DNA from: Odoribacter sp. UBA944
GTDB taxonomy: Bacteria; Bacteroidota; Bacteroidia; Bacteroidales; Marinifilaceae
NCBI GenBank assembly: GCA_002293375.1
Contig: DBDA01000050.1
Location: 1-22,024 of the forward strand
Reading direction: 5' to 3'
Length of the DNA: 22,024 nucleotides
Shown: positions 15,611 to 22,024 of the stretch, in pieces
Layout of the letters: each line of letters opens with the position of its first letter
How positions within the stretch are numbered: the first letter of the stretch is position 1
Position numbers and translations under genes: made by a program
Notes under the pieces: model-generated
What the model saw: the letters and a program-made list of their open reading frames with translations, nothing else
The model's database searches: none
What the model was told of the DNA's origin: nothing

Positions 15611-16006
15611 CTAAAATTCCTCCTCTTCACCCTTCATCCGGTCGATCATCCGGCGGTCCCGTTTGGTCGGACGGCCGCTTCCCCGGTCCCGGCGTTCAAA
15701 ACCATATACTTTTGCGGCATTCAGCAAATCCAACACCTCCCGCGGAGTGACATCCTCCACAAAATCCACGGCCAATTGGGCGGACATCCGTTTGTCCGTC
15801 ATTTTTTTGACCAGGTAATGCCGCTCGACGGGCACCATACGCACCCGCACCACTTCGCCCTCCCGAATCTCTCTGGAGGCCTTTACGGAACTCTCTCCAA
15901 TCCGGACATGCCCTTTGCCGCACGCTTCCGCCGCCAGGGAACGGGTCTTAAAGATCCGCACCGCCCAAAGCCATTTGTCTATCCTGACTTTATCCGTTTC
16001 TCCCAT
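15611..16006 (-). CDS. hslR: Hsp15-like S4-domain RNA-binding protein
   Basis: A 131-residue protein with an N-terminal S4 RNA-binding domain (VRIDKWLWAVRIFKTRSLAAEAC...GHVRIGE, about 7-65). A basic C-terminal tail (RRDRGSGRPTKRDRR) follows. This matches Hsp15 (HslR), which in E. coli binds free 50S subunits that still carry peptidyl-tRNA and helps recycle them. It is followed within 18 bases by the DUF4924-like gene and preceded by pth, whose product acts on the same stalled substrates. Confidence 0.88.
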   Translation of the reverse strand: MGETDKVRIDKWLWAVRIFKTRSLAAEACGKGHVRIGESSVKASREIREGEVVRVRMVPVERHYLVKKMTDKRMSAQLAVDFVEDVTPREVLDLLNAAKVYGFERRDRGSGRPTKRDRRMIDRMKGEEEEF

Positions 16007-16042
16007 GTTGTCCGTCCGGAAATCAGCGTCTATTTAAATTTC

Positions 16043-16609
16043 TCACTTCCGCTTATTGAAATCGTTCATGGTCTTTACCAATCCAGTCAGCACAAAGCTA
16101 TAGATTATTTCAACACACCGTTTCTCCAACAGCGGCAATTGTTCCCGTTCTTCCGTTCCCCACTCCCCCAATACGTACTCCACCTGCTGTCCCCTGCCGA
16201 AATCGCTGCCGATCCCGAAACGGAGCCGGGCGTACGCATCCGTACCCAGCACCGCGTCGATGCTTTTCAGCCCGTTGTGCCCGCCGTCACTTCCCTGTCC
16301 CCGCAAACGCAAACTGCCCAGGGGAAGCGCCAGATCGTCGACAACGACCAACAGATCTTCCAACGGCACCTTCTCTTTCTGCATCCAGTAACCCACCGCT
16401 TTGCCGCTCAGGTTCATATATGTAGAAGGTTTTAAAAGTACCACCGGACGCCCCTCGATCTTTGTTTCGACCACAGAACCGTACCGTTTCTCCTCAAAAA
16501 CAAGATTGGACGCCCCCGCAAAGGCGTCCAATACGTTAAATCCGATGTTGTGCCGTGTATCCTTATATTCCGGGCCGATGTTACCCAGCCCGACGATAAG
16601 ATACTTCAT
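16043..16609 (-). CDS. pth: Peptidyl-tRNA hydrolase
   Basis: Encodes Pth, which frees tRNA from peptidyl-tRNA that drops off ribosomes. The 188 residues carry the catalytic set: N10 in VGLGN, H20 in TRHNIGF, N66 in YMNLSG, D92 in VVVDDLALP and the Asn of GGHNGLKSI. The length is typical. It lies 12 bases after rplY, the usual pairing in Bacteroidota and many other bacteria. Confidence 0.96.
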   Translation of the reverse strand: MKYLIVGLGNIGPEYKDTRHNIGFNVLDAFAGASNLVFEEKRYGSVVETKIEGRPVVLLKPSTYMNLSGKAVGYWMQKEKVPLEDLLVVVDDLALPLGSLRLRGQGSDGGHNGLKSIDAVLGTDAYARLRFGIGSDFGRGQQVEYVLGEWGTEEREQLPLLEKRCVEIIYSFVLTGLVKTMNDFNKRK

Positions 16610-16621
16610 AGCGAACCCGTT

Positions 16622-17194
16622 TTAGGATTTTGCAGCATCCCCGGACCGGGCAGCTCTCGTCAGTTTTACCTGGGCCACCACTACATCCTTGGCATTCATC
16701 AACTCCACTCCTTCAAAAGCGAGTTCTTTCACCTGAATGGCTTTCCCCAAACCCAAGTTGGTCACATCCAACGTCAGTTCATCAGGCAACTGTGCAGGCA
16801 ATGATTTTACTTTCAGTTTCCGGGTATTCAATACCAATTTACCCCCGGCCTGAACACCGACAGAGAATCCCTGCAATTTCACCGGTACTTCCACAACCAC
16901 CGGTTTATCGGGGAAAAGCTGGTAAAAGTCAATGTGCAGCACCTTGTCGCTCACCGGATGGAATTGGATCTCCCGCATCACAGCTTCGTACTGCTTTCCG
17001 TCCACCACAGCTTTCACGATGTAAACATGGGGGGTATACAGCAATTTAGCCAAGGCTTTTTCGGAAACGAAAAAGTGTACGTTCTCCTCTCCGCCGTACA
17101 ATACACAAGGTACATTTCCCGCTACCCGCAACGCTTTGGTCGCTTTTTTACCCAAATCGCTTCTCTTCTCTCCTTTTAATTCAAATACTTTCAT
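16622..17194 (-). CDS. rplY: 50S ribosomal protein L25/general stress protein Ctc
   Basis: Encodes the long (Ctc/TL5) form of L25, which binds 5S rRNA. The 190 residues comprise the N-terminal L25 domain (MKVFELKGEKRSDLGKKATKALR, GNVPCVLYGG) to about residue 92, then the beta-rich TL5 C-terminal domain. The open frame begins at a TTG (17206), but ATG 17194 gives the normal N-terminus. It is the first gene of a five-gene operon (rplY, pth, hslR, DUF4924-like, beta-rich protein). An approximately 100-base leader with a stable hairpin precedes it, possibly for autogenous control. Confidence 0.93.
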   Translation of the reverse strand: MKVFELKGEKRSDLGKKATKALRVAGNVPCVLYGGEENVHFFVSEKALAKLLYTPHVYIVKAVVDGKQYEAVMREIQFHPVSDKVLHIDFYQLFPDKPVVVEVPVKLQGFSVGVQAGGKLVLNTRKLKVKSLPAQLPDELTLDVTNLGLGKAIQVKELAFEGVELMNAKDVVVAQVKLTRAARSGDAAKS

Positions 17195-17293
17195 GGTTGT
17201 TGTCAATTGTGCTACTCAAGGACCGGCTTCAGCCTGGGGGAAAGGCCGGCCAAACCTCCCATCACACGATTTGTACTATCCCCCTTAAAATTC
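17195..17293 (-). promoter_or_regulatory. Structured 5' leader of rplY
   Basis: Between the probable transcription start (about 17296) and the rplY ATG lie roughly 100 bases. This untranslated leader contains a 7-bp stem: GGCCGGC (minus, 17251-17245) pairs with GCCGGTC (17227-17221), with one G-T pair, around a 17-base loop. A GGGAGG tract stands just upstream. No peptide is encoded. No T-run follows, so it is not a terminator. A leader that binds L25 or 5S-like RNA structure is possible but not shown. Confidence 0.4.
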
Positions 17294-17299
17294 AGAGTG

Positions 17300-17307
17300 C
17301 AAAGATA
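17300..17307 (-). promoter_or_regulatory. -7 box of the rplY operon promoter
   Basis: The minus strand reads TATCTTTG (17307-17300), a perfect Bacteroidota -7 box followed by CACTCTG. The -33 region is only T-rich and has no clean TTTG at 19-21 bases. Confidence 0.65.
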
Positions 17308-17385
17308 TAAAATCCTCCGAATTCTGAAAATAAATGTTTCCGTAATAATTCCACCATCGCACAAATTTAAACAGACTCTCAGGTA

Positions 17386-18060
17386 TCAAAGCTGTACCGT
17401 GCGGATCAGTTCCGGCCGGTTCTTGATCATTATCTTTCTCTTTTCGGCAACAACTAATCCCTCCTGCTGCATACGGGTTATTTCCCGTTCCAGCGACGGA
17501 CGGGCCACTCCGAAATACGCCGCCAACGCACTTTTGGGCCTGTCTAAGAGTACCGTATCGGAAGTCTGTTTCTTCGACAGATCGAGCAGATACACCGCTA
17601 CTTTTTGCCGAATGGTATGGAACGACATCAGGTTGAGTTTGCGGCTTAAGCGCGTAGCAAAGTCCGCCGAAATATCGAGGTAGTTTTTTAATATCACTTC
17701 GTTCATTGTCAACATCCGAAGCACCGACTGCCGGGGAATGACAACCGCCGTTACATCCTCGCGGGCGACGGCTTGCACCGGAAAACGGTTCTCTCGGCCG
17801 AACAGGAACAGGATCGCCAGCGGACTGGGCGCTTCGATGTCCTCCACCTTCACCACACGGCCCGATGCGTCGGTCATCTCCGCCTTCACGCTGCCGGTAA
17901 GCAGAATGATCAGGCGGTTCACCGGTTCATCTTGCATGGCAAGGATCTCGCCCTTCCGGAAACAGGTTGGGGTAATCTTCAGTTCGGCGAAGAAACGTTC
18001 AAGCTCAGTTTCATATACCGAACGGAACAACGGGATTTTGGTCAGGATAGAGAGGTTCAC
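17386..18060 (-). CDS. hcpR: Crp/Fnr-family regulator, probable HcpR
   Basis: A 224-residue regulator with an N-terminal cyclic-nucleotide-binding-type beta barrel (FRKGEILAMQDEPVNRLIILLTGSVKAE) and the long dimer helix. The C-terminal winged helix reads KSALAAYFGVARPSLEREITRMQQEGLV. It has no FNR-type cysteine cluster at the N-terminus. No ATG is near; GTG 18060 starts VNLSILTKIPLF, the expected beginning, while the longer open frame reaches back to a TTG across the promoter. It diverges from hcp, and this pairing is the basis for calling it HcpR, the known regulator of hybrid-cluster protein genes in anaerobes. A palindrome in the shared promoter suggests it also controls itself. Confidence 0.82.
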   Translation of the reverse strand: MNLSILTKIPLFRSVYETELERFFAELKITPTCFRKGEILAMQDEPVNRLIILLTGSVKAEMTDASGRVVKVEDIEAPSPLAILFLFGRENRFPVQAVAREDVTAVVIPRQSVLRMLTMNEVILKNYLDISADFATRLSRKLNLMSFHTIRQKVAVYLLDLSKKQTSDTVLLDRPKSALAAYFGVARPSLEREITRMQQEGLVVAEKRKIMIKNRPELIRTVQL

Positions 18061-18076
18061 GGAGCAGGAATTTTCA

Positions 18077-18084
18077 CAAAAATA
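18077..18084 (-). promoter_or_regulatory. Probable -7 box of the regulator gene
   Basis: The minus strand reads TATTTTTG (18084-18077), matching TAnnTTTG. The GTAAC palindrome lies at the -33 position for this strand, so the regulator could repress or tune its own gene. The leader before GTG 18060 would be only about 12-15 bases. Confidence 0.45.
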
Positions 18085-18102
18085 GGATTTTATTTTCAGA
18101 GT

Positions 18103-18116
18103 GTAACATCTGTTAC
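18103..18116. promoter_or_regulatory. Crp/Fnr-type operator GTAAC-N4-GTTAC
   Basis: GTAAC (18103-18107) and GTTAC (18112-18116) form a perfect inverted repeat with a 4-base spacer, a typical size for Crp/Fnr dimers. It lies between the regulator and hcp. Its centre is about 41-42 bases before the predicted hcp transcription start. Confidence 0.75.
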
Positions 18117-18139
18117 GGTTTTTTCGTATGACAGAGGCG

Positions 18140-18147
18140 TAGTTTTG
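18140..18147 (+). promoter_or_regulatory. -7 box of the hcp promoter
   Basis: TAGTTTTG matches TAnnTTTG. At 19-21 bases upstream there is no TTTG box, only CGGTT next to the GTTAC half site. This suggests that the promoter depends on an activator rather than on a -33 element. Confidence 0.65.
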
Positions 18148-18213
18148 TATCAAAGACAAAGACACTCTGCAACGGGTGATGATATGAATTTTAATCAATT
18201 AACAGATAAAAGA

Positions 18214-19841
18214 ATGGAAATGTTTTGTTTTCAATGCCAGGAGGCGGCTACAGGTGTGGGCTGTACGATAAAAGGTGTTTGTGGCAAAGAGCCGCAGACC
18301 GCCGGATTGATGGATGTGTTGCTTTACGCCGTAAGGGGTAAAGCGATCGTGAACCGCGCCTTACGCGAAAAAGGTGCGCCGGACAGACACGCAAGCCGCC
18401 GGATCATCGACGCACTGTTCAGCACCATTACCAATACGCAGCCATTAAGGAACGCATCGACAAGGCATTGGCGATGAAAAACGAGTTGATCGAAACAGCT
18501 AAAAAGCGCGGTATTGCCCTGCCCGATATGCCGGAGGTCGCTTTCAACCCTACACCGGCAGAGTACGAAGCTACGGCCGCGAAAGTCGGCGTCACAAGCG
18601 AAAAAAATGAGGATATACGCTCGCTCAAGCAAATGATCATCTACGGCGTAAAAGGTGCGGCGGCCTATACAGAACACGCCCTGAACCTCGGGTACGAAGA
18701 GGAAGCGATTTACGCCATGCTCGAAAATGCACTCGCCGAAGTGAGCCGCCGGGATATAGACGCGGACGAATTGGTAACTCTCACATTGGGTGTCGGAGAA
18801 TGCGGTGTGAAAGCGATGGCGCTGTTGGACAAAGCCAATACGTCAACTTACGGACATCCCGAAATAACAAAGGTCAAAACCGGCGTCGGCCGCCGGCCCG
18901 GAATCCTTGTGAGCGGTCACGATCTGAAAGACCTCGAAAAACTGCTCGAACAAAGCAAAGCGGCCGACGTGGACATTTACACCCACAGCGAAATGCTGCC
19001 GGCCCATTACTATCCTGCATTCAAAAAACACCCGCACTTCGTCGGCAACTACGGCAATGCCTGGTGGAAGCAAAAAGAGGAATTTGAGACGTTCAACGGC
19101 CCCATACTCTTTACCACCAACTGCATCGTACCGCCGGCCGCCAATGCCTCCTACAAAGACCGCATCTACACCACCGGCTCGGCGGGACTGTCCGGAGCGG
19201 TACACATCCCCGACCGCAGGGACGGCAAACCCAAAGATTTCTCTACACTCATCAAGCACGCAAAAAAGTGTGCCCCTCCTGTTGAAATCGAACACGGCGA
19301 AATCGTCGGCGGGTTTGCACACAACCAAGTACTTGCGTTGGCCGATAAAGTCGTTGATGCCGTAAAATCGGGCGCGATCAAAAAGTTCGTGGTGATGGCT
19401 GGCTGCGACGGGCGCATGAGATCACGCTCTTACTACACCGAATTTGCGACCACGCTGCCGAAAGATACGGTAATCCTCACCGCCGGGTGTGCCAAATACC
19501 GCTACAACAAACTGCCGTTAGGCGACATCGGCGGCATCCCACGAGTCCTCGATGCCGGACAGTGCAACGACAGTTATTCGTTGGTGCTCATCGCCCTTGC
19601 TTTGCAAAAAGCGTTCGGACTGACGAGCATAAACGACCTGCCGATCGTCTACAACATCGCATGGTACGAGCAAAAGGCCGTGATCGTGTTGCTTGCCCTG
19701 CTGTCGCTCGGCGTGAAGAACATCCACCTCGGCCCGACACTGCCGGCGTTCCTCTCCCCCCAGGTGACTAACGTATTGGTCGAGAAATTCGGCATCGGCG
19801 GAATTTCCACTGTCGAAGAAGATATAAAAACATGGATCTAA
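18214..19841 (+). pseudogene. hcp: Hybrid-cluster protein (hydroxylamine/NO reductase), frameshifted
   Basis: Encodes Hcp, an anaerobic Fe-S enzyme that reduces hydroxylamine and nitric oxide. The N-terminal part has the class I cluster motif CX2CX8CX5C (FCFQCQEAATGVGC...GVC). It runs in one frame to about 18437, and the rest (AAIKERIDKALAMKNE onward) continues in another frame to TAA 19841. Cluster ligands in the second part all survive: Cys in TNCIVPP, AGCDGR, TAGCAKYR and AGQCNDS, then Glu/Lys in YEQKAV. At the junction the residues NFDE/NFDD usual in relatives are missing, consistent with loss of about 13 bases. ATG 18214 gives the usual MEMFCFQCQE; ATG 18184 is an alternative. Either the gene is recently inactivated or this is a sequence error. 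Confidence 0.88.
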
Positions 19842-19849
19842 ACAGACGC

Positions 19850-20386
19850 TTACAGTAAACGCTGCACACCCGATTCAAGTTCCAGCAGCATTTTTTTCGC
19901 CGGAAGTCCGCCCCCGTAACCCGTCAACGAATGGTCGCTGCCGATGACCCGGTGGCAAGGGGCAAAGATAGAGATGGAATTGGCTCCGTTCGCGTTGGCA
20001 ACAGCGCGAACAGCCTTCGGCGCACCCAACTGTTTCGCAAGTGCCGCATACGAGAGAGTCGTCCCATACGGGATCGTCAATAATGCATTCCAGACGGCTT
20101 CCTGAAACTCGGTTCCGGCAAAAAGCAACGGTACGTCGAACACCTTCCGCCGGCGAGCGAAATATTCGTTTAATTGCCTCTCCGCCTGCCCGATGACATC
20201 CGATGTACCCTCCTCATAACAGGCCGACAGGATGCGTTGCAATCTCCGGTCCACATGCTCGCGTTCTTTTTTAGTTCGCCAATTGCACAGGCAAAGTTTG
20301 TCTTCGAACGAGCCGAGCAGCAACTCGCCGCAAGGCGAACTGTAACTATGATATACGATAACCGGCGTTCTTTCTCCGTTTTTCAT
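19850..20386 (-). CDS. ogt: Methylated-DNA--protein-cysteine methyltransferase
   Basis: Encodes a suicide repair protein that moves alkyl groups from O6-alkylguanine in DNA to its own cysteine. The 178 residues have the small N-terminal domain. The conserved C-terminal domain has FQEAVWNALLTIPYGTTLSYA and the active-site PCHRV, with C144 as the acceptor. The N of NANGANSI and the RAVANANG helix bind DNA. The gene starts 10 bases after the acyltransferase stop, so the two are probably co-transcribed. It ends 8 bases from the stop of convergent hcp. Confidence 0.95.
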   Translation of the reverse strand: MKNGERTPVIVYHSYSSPCGELLLGSFEDKLCLCNWRTKKEREHVDRRLQRILSACYEEGTSDVIGQAERQLNEYFARRRKVFDVPLLFAGTEFQEAVWNALLTIPYGTTLSYAALAKQLGAPKAVRAVANANGANSISIFAPCHRVIGSDHSLTGYGGGLPAKKMLLELESGVQRLL

Positions 20387-20396
20387 TCGATCTATT

Positions 20397-21530
20397 TTAA
20401 AATCTTTTTAAGCCCCCGTTTTTCTGCTTTTTCCCGAGCCATTTTCTCAGCGGCTCATCAATCCATCGCAGAGTAATCACTGCAACCAACAGATTAAATA
20501 CAACGAGCGCCACAACAATCCCGACAAGCTGCATGCCGGCAGGATTGTATGTACGATAATAATTGCCGAACAGCCATACAGTGGTGATGTGGGTCATGTA
20601 CAACGGATACGAGAGCTTGCCCATAAAATCCAGCATGTATTTTGTCCTTCCCCGGACGGTTGTCCCGGCACCAAGGCTGATGATCAACGGGAAGATCAAG
20701 ATAACGATGACCGACTCAGTGATCCAGTCGCATGTATCGTGAGGAAAGAAAAATACCCCTGTCAACAACAGGCACGGCAGCAGAAAGCCCACCCTGTTTT
20801 TGATGATCGGCCCACACCGGTAGATCACCAGTCCGGCCGTAAACGAGAAGCCCACCCGAGCAAATCCTTCGGGTATCGAACTGATATCCCATCCGCCGAT
20901 AAGCCATCCTGATTTATAGGCGCACAAAACCAGCAATGCAGCGTTCACACCCCCCAAAACGACAAGCCATACCGTTTTGAGTCGACTCAACACAAAAGCA
21001 TATACGACATTGGCAATGTACTCAAAAAAAAGCGACCACGAAGGGGTGTTGTACGGGAAAAGACCACCTCCGCGGTATTTCAAAAACGGAAAAGGCACCA
21101 ACAGCATCGACAAAAAAGCCGCCAACACGACGTTTCCGATACCCGAAGCCAGCGTGTTGTCTATAAAAGGATTAAAAACATATCCCAACACTCCCAGGAC
21201 CGTACCGAAAACGACTAGGGGATGCAGCCGGATGAGACGGTTGACAAAGAAATGTGTTACCCCTATTTTTTTCATCCGGTCATCGTATGCATACCCGATG
21301 ACGAACCCCGACAGGCAAAAAAAGAAGTCCACAGCCAGATAACCATGTCCCAGCCAGTTATCTTCGTAATTCTGGTATATCATCTCCAGATAGTGAAACA
21401 CGAGAATAACGAATGCGGCTATTCCTCTCAATCCATCCAACAAAACGTAGTGAGGCTTATTCAAGCTTGCGGAGTTCAATGTGTTCTTTGTGCTATTCGC
21501 TTCAGCATCGACCGACACTGTTTTTTTCAT
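20397..21530 (-). CDS. Acyltransferase family 3 membrane protein
   Basis: A 377-residue integral membrane protein of the acyltransferase-3 (OatA/NodX-type) family, which usually acetylates sugars of surface polysaccharide, lipid A or peptidoglycan. After a hydrophilic N-terminal stretch it shows the family start YVLLDGLRGIAAFVILVFHY with the conserved Arg and His. DFFFCLSGFVIGYAY and RLIRLHPL follow, then about eight further hydrophobic segments. No extra SGNH domain is attached. The substrate cannot be named from sequence. It is followed by ogt, with which it probably shares an operon. Confidence 0.9.
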   Translation of the reverse strand: MKKTVSVDAEANSTKNTLNSASLNKPHYVLLDGLRGIAAFVILVFHYLEMIYQNYEDNWLGHGYLAVDFFFCLSGFVIGYAYDDRMKKIGVTHFFVNRLIRLHPLVVFGTVLGVLGYVFNPFIDNTLASGIGNVVLAAFLSMLLVPFPFLKYRGGGLFPYNTPSWSLFFEYIANVVYAFVLSRLKTVWLVVLGGVNAALLVLCAYKSGWLIGGWDISSIPEGFARVGFSFTAGLVIYRCGPIIKNRVGFLLPCLLLTGVFFFPHDTCDWITESVIVILIFPLIISLGAGTTVRGRTKYMLDFMGKLSYPLYMTHITTVWLFGNYYRTYNPAGMQLVGIVVALVVFNLLVAVITLRWIDEPLRKWLGKKQKNGGLKRF

Positions 21531-21552
21531 ACCGATAGTGTTGAGGTGTGCG

Positions 21553-21560
21553 CAAATATA
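21553..21560 (-). promoter_or_regulatory. -7 box of the acyltransferase-ogt promoter
   Basis: The minus strand reads TATATTTG (21560-21553), a perfect -7 box 22 bases before the acyltransferase ATG. No good TTTG is found 19-21 bases upstream. Confidence 0.6.
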
Positions 21561-21851
21561 GTGAAAACCAAATAATTTTACCTGATTTATTTTTCAATCG
21601 TAAATTTGTGTAAGAATAGAAAGTCGTGGAACACAAAAAAATTCGCACAGTAGCGGAGAAAAACACAACATATAAACCTTATACTTTGATCTCCTTTCCG
21701 ATAAAAATCTACAGCCGCATATCATGTCGTTTGGAAGATAAAAAATATATTCCAAAACAAATCTCACAGAAGTATAACGCTCTATAACCGGTTTACAGCT
21801 AGTCTACGGAGCATATTAAGCCCATGTTCGGAGCATGTTAGAAAGAATGCA

Positions 21852-21869
21852 CATAGACTACATAGACTA
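21852..21869. repeat. Tandem 9-base repeat CATAGACTA x2
   Basis: CATAGACTA at 21852-21860 is repeated at once at 21861-21869 with no mismatch. It follows the CGGAGCAT near-repeat pair. Confidence 0.7.
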
Positions 21870-21923
21870 AAAAACAGGTCAAAAACAGCGAAACCAAGCG
21901 AAAAAATTTTCAGAGCATTTGAC

Positions 21924-21956
21924 TCGGGATGGCCTCGCTGCGCTCGGCGATCCCGA
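21924..21956. repeat. GC-rich inverted repeat
   Basis: TCGGGAT (21924-21930) pairs with ATCCCGA (21950-21956), and GCC (21932-21934) pairs with GGC (21946-21948), leaving a CGCTGCGC-containing loop. It stands out as GC-rich in an A+T-rich intergenic region, like a REP-type palindrome. Confidence 0.6.
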
Positions 21957-21976
21957 AGGGGGGATCCTTGCAAGAC

Positions 21977-22001
21977 AAAAAATACAGCGGCTGACAGCCG
22001 C
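21977..22001 (-). terminator. Probable intrinsic terminator on the minus strand
   Basis: On the minus strand GCGGCT-GTC-AGCCGC (22001-21987) forms a 6-bp GC-rich stem followed by TGTA and six T. It could end a minus-strand gene lying right of the window. Confidence 0.5.
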
Positions 22002-22024
22002 CAGTCATAGAAACAGAAAAACCA

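Larger units (their letters stand above)
21531..22024. other. Non-coding region with short repeats and hairpins
   Basis: No credible gene is seen. The only sizeable open frame (21782-21973, minus) has no family resemblance and overlaps the repeats. The region contains a TAAATTTG box on the plus strand (21601-21608) with no gene after it. It also holds the near-repeat CGGAGCATATTA/CGGAGCATGTTA (21807-21818 and 21829-21840), a tandem 9-base repeat, a 33-base inverted repeat and a terminator-like hairpin. It could be a dispersed intergenic element or an undetected small RNA gene. Confidence 0.5.

Noticed and set aside
21601..21608. TAAATTTG promoter-like box on the plus strand
   Set aside because: There is no -33 box at 19-21 bases and no gene downstream, so a chance match in A+T-rich DNA is likely.
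21782..21973. Minus-strand open frame of 63 codons with a hydrophobic stretch
   Set aside because: It covers the tandem and inverted repeats, has no ribosome-binding site or promoter, and resembles no family.

Overview
The window comes from a bacterium of the phylum Bacteroidota, most likely order Bacteroidales; the genus cannot be fixed from sequence alone. The evidence is the set of promoters of the Bacteroidota type (TTTG, about 20 bases, then TAnnTTTG), a hisB that fuses phosphatase and dehydratase, a DUF4924-type gene, and gene products that read like Bacteroidales orthologues throughout.

Layout. Bases 79-1614 (+) encode RNase Y, ended by a bidirectional terminator shared with purE (1694-2200, -). 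purE and hpt (2315-2854, +) diverge from back-to-back promoters whose two -33 boxes lie in one 14-bp palindrome. hpt is followed after 7 bases by obgE (2862-3851, +), which meets the histidine operon tail to tail with no base between the stop codons.

Bases 3852-10901 (-) are a complete, compact histidine operon, hisG-D-C-B-H-A-F-IE. In front of hisG is an apparently intact classical attenuator: a promoter, a 19-codon leader peptide with 6 His codons (HHNHHH plus one), a pause hairpin, an antiterminator and a strong intrinsic terminator. This was worked out by eye and is the best regulatory find of the window.

Bases 11123-13960 are a visibly A+T-richer accessory patch. It holds an unrecognised three-helix membrane protein gene overlapping by 13 bases a compact, apparently catalytically complete class A penicillin-binding protein. 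Next to them is a decayed 5' fragment of an RHS/YD-type secreted protein gene. The two intact genes look like a transferred two-gene module of unknown purpose and are the best candidate for an undescribed system.

Bases 13959-17194 (-) form a housekeeping operon: L25/Ctc, peptidyl-tRNA hydrolase, an Hsp15-like S4 protein, a DUF4924-like protein and an exported beta-rich protein. Three of these act on ribosomes or stalled peptidyl-tRNA. A Crp/Fnr regulator (-) then diverges from hcp (+, hydroxylamine/NO reductase), with a GTAAC-N4-GTTAC operator between them placed where a class II activator would bind. hcp itself carries a frameshift that looks like a 13-base deletion. ogt and an acyltransferase-3 gene follow (-), and the last roughly 490 bases are non-coding with short repeats and hairpins.
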